DNA from: Flammeovirga kamogawensis
GTDB taxonomy: Bacteria > Bacteroidota > Bacteroidia > Cytophagales > Flammeovirgaceae
Length of the DNA: 64,000 bases
Reading direction: 5' to 3'
NCBI RefSeq assembly: GCF_018736065.1
Contig: NZ_CP076128.1
Coordinates: 2,666,001-2,730,000, forward strand
Of this stretch, positions 35,958 to 42,989 are shown one piece after another (the stretch's first letter is position 1; every line of letters begins with the position of its first letter). A model generated the notes under the pieces. That model made no database searches. It was not told where the DNA came from and saw only the letters and a program-made list of their open reading frames with translations. Made by a program: the position numbers and the translations under genes.

Positions 35958-36818
35958 ATGTATCATTTAATTGCCGATAGTGGATCTACTAAGACCGATT
36001 GGACTTTAATTGATATTGAAGCCAAAGAAATTATTTACACCTTCACCTCAAAAGGTTATAATCCATTTTTTTGGAACCAGACTGAATTAATTGAAGCTTT
36101 CCATAAAGACAAGAAACAGATCTCTACTATTTACCCTTCTTCTTCAATCAATAATTTATATTTTTATGGAGCAGGTTGTGGTACCAAAGAGCAACAATCC
36201 TATCTTAAATCCTTATTGAAAAAAGTTTTTTCTACAGTAAAAATTAGTGTAAAAGGTGATTTACTAGGTGCTGCTAGAAGTTTATTAGGAAAAGAAAATG
36301 GTATAGCGGGTATTTTAGGAACTGGTGCCAATTCTTGCCTATATAGAAATGGTAAAATTATAGATCAGCCTGTTTCTTTGGGCTATTTATTAAGTGACTT
36401 TGGAAGTGGAGCCACCATTGGTTTAGAATTTTTAAAGTTATTACTGACCAATCAACTTTCTATTATAACAACCAATAACTTTATAGATCAGTTTAATCTA
36501 AGTACAGAAGATATTCTTCAGAAACTTTATAAAGAAGAAGCCCCTAATAAGTTTTGTGCTTCATTCGCACCTTTTATCAAACAGTATGTAGAGATAGATA
36601 AAGTAATTTTTGAGATGGTTACCTTACAGTTTCAAAAATATATAGAATACTACATACTCCCTTTAAAACATAACAAGCACACCAACATAGAACTCACAGG
36701 TTCTATTGCATATCATTTCTCACCAATTATTAAAGATGTATTTAGCATGAACAATTTATCGATAAATAAAATTGTTAGTGCTCCGTCTGCTGGTTTAATA
36801 GACTTTCATTTAAAGTAG
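35958..36818 (+). CDS. BadF/BadG/BcrA/BcrD-type amino-sugar kinase (GlcNAc/MurNAc kinase-like)
   Basis: A 286-residue ASKHA-fold ATPase of the BadF family. The phosphate-1 motif is ADSGSTKTDWTL (residues 6-17), the second phosphate motif ILGTGANSCLY (about 118-128), and DFGSGATIGLEFLK holds the substrate-side loop; LTGSIAYHF and APSAGLIDFH give the adenosine region. Members of this family include N-acetylglucosamine kinases and the MurK GlcNAc/MurNAc kinases. The adjacent murein-type hydrolase and AmpG-like permease support an amino-sugar substrate, but specificity is not fixed by sequence. No murQ etherase gene is in the window. Confidence 0.87.
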   Translation: MYHLIADSGSTKTDWTLIDIEAKEIIYTFTSKGYNPFFWNQTELIEAFHKDKKQISTIYPSSSINNLYFYGAGCGTKEQQSYLKSLLKKVFSTVKISVKGDLLGAARSLLGKENGIAGILGTGANSCLYRNGKIIDQPVSLGYLLSDFGSGATIGLEFLKLLLTNQLSIITTNNFIDQFNLSTEDILQKLYKEEAPNKFCASFAPFIKQYVEIDKVIFEMVTLQFQKYIEYYILPLKHNKHTNIELTGSIAYHFSPIIKDVFSMNNLSINKIVSAPSAGLIDFHLK

Positions 36819-36881
36819 TGAAAGATAGGATTTGCTTGTATCTTCACATTATCAAAAAATCTAACATCTAGATTACTTTTT

Positions 36882-38423
36882 ATGCAAATCAGACTTTTAT
36901 TCCTATTATTTTTTAGCATTTTAGCTACTGTAGGATATTCTCAAGAGAACCGTGAATTTAGAGCCGTTTGGATCGCTACGGTAAATAATATTGATTTCCC
37001 ATCTTCAAGTAGTGCTTCTATGCAAGCACAAAGAGAAGATTATGTACGTTATTTAGATAAAATATCAAGTATAGGCTTCAATACCGTAATTGTTCAAGTC
37101 AGACCTGTTGCAGATACTTTTTATCCCTCTGCCTATGAGCCCTGGAGTAAATTTCTTACGGGTGAGCAAGGAAAAAGCCCTAACCCTTACTTCAACCCTC
37201 TATCATTTATGATTGAAGAGGCACATAAAAGAAACCTTGACTTTCATGCTTGGTTTAACCCTTACAGAGTTACAATGAATGCGGATACTACTGCTTTAGC
37301 AGCAGATCATCCTTTTAATACAAATAGAGATTGGTTTGTAAAATATGGAAACAAATACTATTACAATCCTGGTCATCCAAAAGGTAGAGATTTTGTAATT
37401 GATGCAATTATGGATGTAGCAAGACATTACGACATAGATGCAGTACATTTTGATGACTATTTCTACCCATACCCTATTGCAGATCAAGAATTCCCAGATC
37501 AAGAAACATTTGATTTATATGCTGACTCTACCCAATTTATCTCTATTGAAGATTGGCGACGAAGCAATGTAGATTATTTTGTTAAAACATTCTCAGAGAA
37601 ACTTCATAAAGAAAGACCTGATGTTCAATTTGGTATTAGTCCGTTTGGTGTTTGGCGAAATAAAGAAGATGACCCGAAAGGGTCTGCAACAAAAGCTGGT
37701 ATCACTAACTATGATGATTTGTATGCCGATGTTGTAAAATGGATGGCAAATAAATGGTTAGACTATGTTATACCTCAAGTATATTGGCATAGAGAGTTAG
37801 GTGCTGCTCCATACGAAGATGTTGTTATGTGGTGGAACAACAACAGTTTTGGTACTAATTTATATATAGGTCAAGCTCTCTATAAATTAGGAGAAAAATG
37901 GATGGATCCCAATGAAATTTCAGCCCAAATTGATATCAACAGAAAATATAATAATGTAAAAGGAAATGCATTTTTTAGTGCCAAATACCTATTTTCTAAC
38001 CCTTTGAATGTAGTTGAAAGTATTCAAGAAAAATATAACACCTTTGTTTTACCCCCTTCTAGCTTCAGAATGGAACAAGATACGCCTAACAAAGTACGAA
38101 TTACTAATGCCAAAGGGAATATTTATTCTGGAGTTTCTTTATCTTGGGAAGATAAAAACACAAGCTCAGACATTAGAAAATATGTCATTTACCGATATGA
38201 AACAAAAGATATTGGCTCTTTAAAAGGACAGTTTATTCTTGATGTAGTTGACAAACAACCTTATCAAAAACAAGAATATACCGACTTAACGATAAAAAAA
38301 GGAGTTACCTATACTTACATAGTTACAGCATTAGATGCTAATAAAAATGAAAGTTCTCGTAGTAATGCAATAATGCTAAAAGCAGGAGGACTATTCTCTA
38401 AGAAAGTAAAAATCATTCATTAA
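36882..38423 (+). CDS. Secreted GH10-like (GHL10/DUF187, YngK-type) glycoside hydrolase
   Basis: A 513-residue exported enzyme. Residues 1-20 form a signal peptide (ATVGYSQ at its end). The catalytic domain (about 24-370) is of the GHL10/DUF187 type: EFRAVWIATVNNIDFPSS, NTVIVQVRPVADTFYPSAYEPWS, LDFHAWFNPYRV, DAVHFDDYFYPYP, FGISPFGVWRNKEDDPKGS, WLDYVIPQVYWHRELGAAPY. A C-terminal fibronectin type III-like domain (about 395-500, GVSLSWEDKNTSSDIRKYVIYR) follows. Related enzymes are linked to peptidoglycan or glycan degradation. The neighbouring kinase and permease, 63 and 15 bp away, suggest a degradation-uptake-phosphorylation chain. Confidence 0.9.
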   Translation: MQIRLLFLLFFSILATVGYSQENREFRAVWIATVNNIDFPSSSSASMQAQREDYVRYLDKISSIGFNTVIVQVRPVADTFYPSAYEPWSKFLTGEQGKSPNPYFNPLSFMIEEAHKRNLDFHAWFNPYRVTMNADTTALAADHPFNTNRDWFVKYGNKYYYNPGHPKGRDFVIDAIMDVARHYDIDAVHFDDYFYPYPIADQEFPDQETFDLYADSTQFISIEDWRRSNVDYFVKTFSEKLHKERPDVQFGISPFGVWRNKEDDPKGSATKAGITNYDDLYADVVKWMANKWLDYVIPQVYWHRELGAAPYEDVVMWWNNNSFGTNLYIGQALYKLGEKWMDPNEISAQIDINRKYNNVKGNAFFSAKYLFSNPLNVVESIQEKYNTFVLPPSSFRMEQDTPNKVRITNAKGNIYSGVSLSWEDKNTSSDIRKYVIYRYETKDIGSLKGQFILDVVDKQPYQKQEYTDLTIKKGVTYTYIVTALDANKNESSRSNAIMLKAGGLFSKKVKIIH

Positions 38424-38438
38424 TAAAGAATTTTAAGA

Positions 38439-39866
38439 ATGCAAAAAGATAGAAATCCATGGACGTGGCTTCCGTCATTATATTTTGTAGAAGGCTTACC
38501 TTATACTATTGTTATGACGGTTGCTGTAATAATGTACAAGAACCTTGGACTCAACAATACAGAAATAGCTCTTTACACCTCATGGCTTTATTTACCTTGG
38601 GTAATTAAACCATTTTGGAGCCCGATTGTCGACGTTCTTCAAACAAAAAAATGGTGGATTTCTACTATGCAATTAATTATTGGTGGTGCATTTGCAGCTG
38701 TTGCTCTTACACTTCCGATGGATAATTTCTTTAAATACTCATTAGCTGCTTTTTGGATAGTCGCTTTCACATCTGCAACCAACGATATTGCTACAGATGG
38801 CTTTTACATGATTGGTTTAAGAGACGATCAACAAGCCTTTTTTGTTGGAATACGAAGTACCTTTTATAGATTAGCCATGTGGGCAGGTCAAGGTGGTATT
38901 GTTTTTCTAACAGGTCATTTTTATAAGCAATACGGAGATTATAAAACCATATGGGCTACCACATTCTTAGGGCTTGGTGTTGCTATGATTAGCTTTGGTA
39001 TTTTACATAAAATTATCCTTCCTAATAAAGAAGTGGTAAGACCACAAAAAGAACAAGAAAAAGGATTGAAAGAAGTAGGTATAATCTTTAGTCAGATGTG
39101 TATTATCTTACTTGGTGGTTGGTTAATTAATGAGTTCACAGGTTATAATACATCATGGACTTATTTAATTTTAGGTATAGCCGTAGGTATATTCATGGTT
39201 TCTGATTTAAAAAAGAAAATCAAGAAAAACCCTGAAAAGATGAACTCTCCTATTCTCTCATTCTTCAATAAAAAAGATTTATTTAATGTGATTGGCTTTA
39301 TCTTACTTTATAGATTAGGCGAAGCACAATTAGTAAAAATAGCTACACCATTTTTATTAGATGACAGAGCTATTGGTGGCTTGGGCTTAACTAATGATGA
39401 CCTTGGTTTGTTATACGGTACAATTGGCCTTGCTTGCTTAGTTGTTGGAGGAATACTTGGTGGTATGGCTATTTATAAGAAAGGGTTAAAATTTTGGTTA
39501 GTTCCAATGCTTCTTTCAATTAACCTACCTAACATTGGTTATATGTTACTTGCGTATTTTCAACCAGAAAATTTGATTTACACAGGTATTGTAATTGCAA
39601 TTGAACAATTTTTCTATGGATTTGGCTTTACGGCTTTAATGATGTACATGTTATATGTTTCTCAAGGAGAAAATAAAACAGCACATTATGCTGTATGTAC
39701 TGGTTTTATGGCATTAGGAATGATGCTACCGGGTATGATAAGTGGTTATTTTCAAGAATTCTTAGGGTATTCTAACTTCTTCATTCTTGTTGTATTTTCA
39801 GGCATACCAGCTATTTTGATGGGATTCAATCTAAAAATTGATCAAACATTTGGACTCAAAGATTAG
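38439..39866 (+). CDS. AmpG-type MFS permease
   Basis: A 475-residue major facilitator with about 12 to 14 membrane segments and the AmpG-like N-terminus NPWTWLPSLYFVEGLPYTIVMTVAVIMYKNLGL. The next segments LPWVIKPFWSPIVDVLQTKKWWI and TSATNDIATDGFYMIGL are typical of AmpG/muropeptide or acyl-CoA transporter relatives. E. coli AmpG imports GlcNAc-anhydro-MurNAc peptides; Bacteroidota homologues near murein genes are thought to import MurNAc or its disaccharide. It is the last gene of the 35025-39866 unit, 15 bp after the GHL10 gene, and ends at a terminator. The substrate is inferred from context. Confidence 0.88.
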   Translation: MQKDRNPWTWLPSLYFVEGLPYTIVMTVAVIMYKNLGLNNTEIALYTSWLYLPWVIKPFWSPIVDVLQTKKWWISTMQLIIGGAFAAVALTLPMDNFFKYSLAAFWIVAFTSATNDIATDGFYMIGLRDDQQAFFVGIRSTFYRLAMWAGQGGIVFLTGHFYKQYGDYKTIWATTFLGLGVAMISFGILHKIILPNKEVVRPQKEQEKGLKEVGIIFSQMCIILLGGWLINEFTGYNTSWTYLILGIAVGIFMVSDLKKKIKKNPEKMNSPILSFFNKKDLFNVIGFILLYRLGEAQLVKIATPFLLDDRAIGGLGLTNDDLGLLYGTIGLACLVVGGILGGMAIYKKGLKFWLVPMLLSINLPNIGYMLLAYFQPENLIYTGIVIAIEQFFYGFGFTALMMYMLYVSQGENKTAHYAVCTGFMALGMMLPGMISGYFQEFLGYSNFFILVVFSGIPAILMGFNLKIDQTFGLKD

Positions 39867-39888
39867 TATATAATATTTTAATAAAAAG

Positions 39889-39935
39889 AAAAGCAACGTT
39901 TCTAAACCACAAAGGTCAAGAACGTTGCTTTTTTG
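39889..39935. terminator. Terminator between ampG-like gene and convergent lipoprotein gene
   Basis: 12-bp stem AAAAGCAACGTT (39889-39900) with AACGTTGCTTTT (39921-39932), T run after it; A residues on the other side make it potentially bidirectional. Confidence 0.85.
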
Positions 39936-39993
39936 TCAGTAAGTAGTTAAAAACTAGGGTAAAAGAATCACAATATCTTTTAGATAGAAGAAA

Positions 39994-41037
39994 TTATTTT
40001 CTTCCATTCTTTTTTCCTCCTTTTTTTCCACCTTTAGTACCTACTCCAACAAATCCATACATATCAAAAGCGTCTTTTAAATCTACAGTTTCTGTTGTTC
40101 CATCTGCTAAAGTGATTGAAACAATGTAATCACAGCTTCCATCGCCATAATCTAATGTCATAGTTTCACCATCTTTAGTCATTACTTCTTTACCAGATAA
40201 CGGAGCGAATACAGGTTTTCCTTCACCACATTTTGGATTATAAGACAAAGGCTCTGTAATCTCTGTAGTAAAGCTTTCTCCATCTATAGAGCTGGTAACA
40301 GTTAAAGAACCAGAAACAGTTTTAATACCGTCCATCATTTCCTCGTCAATACTTCTTTCAATGTGTTCTGTATATGCTTCAGTAGAATCAGTTGCTGGAA
40401 AAGAAAATGTCAAGTCTACTGTTTTTAATAGATCAGAAGATTCAAGCTTAAATCCTTTTTTACCTTCTCCTTCATCTGAATCATCACTATCAGCAACAGT
40501 AAGAGTACCTTCTATAGCTACAGATCCATTTACTACTTTGCCATTTTCAGAGAAATCTGCAAATGTTGTTGAATGACTTACAGTTGTGTCTGTTTTCTCA
40601 TGTACTTCTGTAACAACGCCAGAAACTGTTTCTCCATCTTTACTTTCACAAGCTCCGTTACTAAAGTCAATAACAACAGTTTTAGTATCATCTACTGTAG
40701 TTTCTGTAATATCTGCACAGTCCATATAGTGTCTTACATGGAATCTTTTTCCAGTTTCACCTTTTCCTTTTTTCTCTTTTTTTCCTGGGCCACCTTGCCC
40801 ATCATCCAATGTTCTAGCATTTGAAGAAGATGTCACAGAATATCCTCTTTCAGTTGCATCAGAAGTAACATTATCAGTGTAATCTTTTACTTCAAAATTG
40901 GATGATACCACTGCGAATTCACCAGCCACTTCAGCTAATTCAGTTGCTTGAGAACCAGTTAATTCATCAGTTGTACAAGATGTTACCACAGAAATTGACA
41001 TTATGCCAAGAGCAATACTTTTAAGATTAATAGTCAT
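39994..41037 (-). CDS. Lipoprotein with Lys/Gly-rich segments, unknown function
   Basis: A 347-residue protein with a lipoprotein signal (GIMSISVVTSC, Cys21). Residues about 75-95 contain a Gly/Lys-rich segment (GPGKKEKKGKGETGKR) and the C-terminus is again basic and Gly-rich (GTKGGKKGGKKNGRK). The middle is a Thr/Ser/Asp-rich, beta-type sequence with several cysteines (MDCADI, NGACESKDGE, PKCGEG, DGSCDY) and repeated kinked strands (SGVVTEVHEKTDTTVSHSTTF, GSLTVTSSIDGESFTTEI). No family is recognised. It is transcribed divergently from the ECF sigma gene at 41390, which makes it a candidate target or partner of that system. Confidence 0.8.
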   Translation of the reverse strand: MTINLKSIALGIMSISVVTSCTTDELTGSQATELAEVAGEFAVVSSNFEVKDYTDNVTSDATERGYSVTSSSNARTLDDGQGGPGKKEKKGKGETGKRFHVRHYMDCADITETTVDDTKTVVIDFSNGACESKDGETVSGVVTEVHEKTDTTVSHSTTFADFSENGKVVNGSVAIEGTLTVADSDDSDEGEGKKGFKLESSDLLKTVDLTFSFPATDSTEAYTEHIERSIDEEMMDGIKTVSGSLTVTSSIDGESFTTEITEPLSYNPKCGEGKPVFAPLSGKEVMTKDGETMTLDYGDGSCDYIVSITLADGTTETVDLKDAFDMYGFVGVGTKGGKKGGKKNGRK

Positions 41038-41389
41038 AATAAATAATACGATTTTTTTGGATAATAATTAATTTGATATTTGATTAAAACACTTTTAATA
41101 GGTTTCAATACAGTAAAGTCAAGTGTTGTACATTTGTACTCATTTAAATTTATTTATTTTTGATTTTTATTAAGAAATCTACTCTACAACTCTTAAAATC
41201 AATGATATCCGAACTCTTTTAAGAGATAATCTTACACAAATCGTTACTATATATAGTGTGGTATAATTTTAGGGGTATATTTTTGAAATAATAATTAATA
41301 GACCTTCATACTACTTTTTGACACTTAAAGCTACCTTTCTATTATTTTTTGAAAGGAGGTAAGAAATTCACTTTTGCTCAACAACCTAG
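41038..41389. other. 352-bp divergent intergenic region before the ECF sigma gene
   Basis: It contains a plus-strand promoter (41133-41162) and a perfect GAAAGGAGGT at 41351-41360, which is 29 nt before the sigma start and so too far for a normal ribosome-binding site. A GTACA/TGTAC inverted repeat is at 41127-41138. No ORF or RNA gene is supported. Confidence 0.55.
41133..41162 (+). promoter_or_regulatory. Promoter upstream of the fecI-type sigma gene
   Basis: TTTG at 41133-41136, 18 nt, then TATTTTTG at 41155-41162: a full -33/-7 pair. It would give a leader of about 220 nt before the sigma start at 41390. Confidence 0.6.
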
Positions 41390-41989
41390 ATGGAACAAGA
41401 TCTTCACTATTGGAAATCTTTAAGAGAAGATAATGATGCTTCTGCACTTAAATTTTTCTACAATCAATACATTAAACTTTTATATAAATATGGATATCAT
41501 TTTTGCCAAGATGCTAACATGGTCGAAGACTGTGTACAAGACTTATTTTTAAGACTCTGGGAGAAACGAAGTAGTTTAGGAGATACCAATAATGTAAAAC
41601 TTTATTTAATGGTAGCACTAAAAAGAAGTATTTATGAGAAAGTAAAAAAAGGTGCTAAGACTTCTAATACTGGCGATGAAGTAATAGAAACTTTTGACAC
41701 AGGCTTTACAATGGAAGAGTCTATCATTACATCAGAAACAGAACAAATAAATAAAGAAAAGTTACTTCAAACGCTAGAACACTTATCAGGAAGGCAAAAA
41801 GAAGTAATTTATTTAAGATTCTATAATGGCTTTTCTCCAGAAGAAGTAAGCGAAGTAATGAATATTAGTAACCAATCTGTTAGAAATTTACAGGCTTCGG
41901 CCCTTAAAAAAATGAGAAGTAATATGGGTGATAGTCTCATATTATTTGTAATCGGTAAAATAATAGTAAACTTTTTTAATTTTTTATAG
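41390..41989 (+). CDS. ECF (FecI-type) sigma factor
   Basis: A 199-residue sigma-70 family ECF factor. Region 2: FYNQYIKLLYKYGYHFCQDANMVEDCVQDLFLRLWEKR (about residues 20-57), with the region 2.4 helix LYLMVALKRSIYEK. Region 4: LEHLSGRQKEVIYLRFYNGFSPEEVSEVMNISNQSVRNLQASALKKM (about 129-175). It is followed 52 bp later by a FecR-type anti-sigma factor and a TonB receptor with an STN domain, the classical cell-surface signalling arrangement of Bacteroidota. The sigma factor would be released when the receptor binds its ligand and would activate the receptor genes. Confidence 0.93.
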   Translation: MEQDLHYWKSLREDNDASALKFFYNQYIKLLYKYGYHFCQDANMVEDCVQDLFLRLWEKRSSLGDTNNVKLYLMVALKRSIYEKVKKGAKTSNTGDEVIETFDTGFTMEESIITSETEQINKEKLLQTLEHLSGRQKEVIYLRFYNGFSPEEVSEVMNISNQSVRNLQASALKKMRSNMGDSLILFVIGKIIVNFFNFL

Positions 41990-42041
41990 TACAAACATCC
42001 TTTCTGTGCCTTTACTGATTACAACCTATTGATAAAAAATA

Positions 42042-42989
42042 ATGTCAACACTAGCCAAATACGTCGAAGACCCTAATTTCTGTGCATGGGCCCTCGGTGA
42101 TACATCTCTTGATAGTTATTGGGAGAAGTATCTTATTGAAAATAAAGACGAACAAGAAAATATTGATTCTGCTAAAGCTTTCGTGCAAAAAGTTGAAGTA
42201 AAAGAACCAGAATTTTCTGCTCAAAGAGAAAATGAGCTTTGGGCCAAGATCGAAAGTAATGTTGTTACACCTCCTAAAGAAGTTAAATTAACTACTAATT
42301 GGTGGAGGTATGGAGCAGCAGTTATTGTTTTGGGCCTTGTGATCGCTTTTTACTACAGAAACTTTGTTCCAAGTCATCATACAGAGATAGCTGACAGAGG
42401 AGTTATGAAAAATATTGTATTACCTGATGGTTCTACCGTAGATCTAAATTCTGACAGTAAAATCTCTTACAGTAGACAAAACTGGAACGAGGGACGTTAC
42501 CTTGATTTACAAGGTGAGGCTTTTTTTAACGTTGAAAAAGGAAATATTTTTCAAGTATCGACAGAACTGGGATCTGTTACTGTATTGGGCACTAGTTTTA
42601 ATATCTATGCTCGTAATAAGAAATGGATTATAAGTTGTTATACAGGTAAAGTATTAGTTGCCGATAGAAATGGAAAAGAAATTATCCTTTCTAAAGGTGA
42701 TGAAGCTGAATATGTGAACAATAATTTTGTTCATATAGATCATTATAATCAAGAACCTGCTTGGAAAAAGGGCGTTTTTAATTACGAAAATGCCAATTTA
42801 GAGATTGTTTTTGAAGAGATACAAAAACAATTTGATGTTCGTGTTATTTACAAGAATTCTTCTATTAGTAATATGAAGTTTACAGGTACAATAACTACTT
42901 CATCTTTAAAAACATCTTTAGAGGTAATAGCAAAAACAATGGGCATTAATTATAAAATAAATAACAAAGAGGTTGAAGTATCTTTATAA
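42042..42989 (+). CDS. FecR-family anti-sigma factor
   Basis: A 315-residue inner-membrane anti-sigma/sensor. The N-terminal cytoplasmic part is residues 1-86, a single membrane segment is about 90-107 (YGAAVIVLGLVIAFYY), and the periplasmic FecR domain follows with typical strands NIVLPDGSTVDLNSDSKISYSRQNW, LQGEAFFNVEKG and GTSFNIYARNKKWIISCYTGKVLV. A C-terminal DUF4974-like/STN-like module (NLEIVFEEIQKQFDVRVIYKNSSISNMKFTG ... NKEVEVSL) ends the protein. It pairs with the upstream ECF sigma factor and contacts the receptor's STN domain. Its 3' end overlaps the receptor gene by 17 nt. Confidence 0.93.
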   Translation: MSTLAKYVEDPNFCAWALGDTSLDSYWEKYLIENKDEQENIDSAKAFVQKVEVKEPEFSAQRENELWAKIESNVVTPPKEVKLTTNWWRYGAAVIVLGLVIAFYYRNFVPSHHTEIADRGVMKNIVLPDGSTVDLNSDSKISYSRQNWNEGRYLDLQGEAFFNVEKGNIFQVSTELGSVTVLGTSFNIYARNKKWIISCYTGKVLVADRNGKEIILSKGDEAEYVNNNFVHIDHYNQEPAWKKGVFNYENANLEIVFEEIQKQFDVRVIYKNSSISNMKFTGTITTSSLKTSLEVIAKTMGINYKINNKEVEVSL

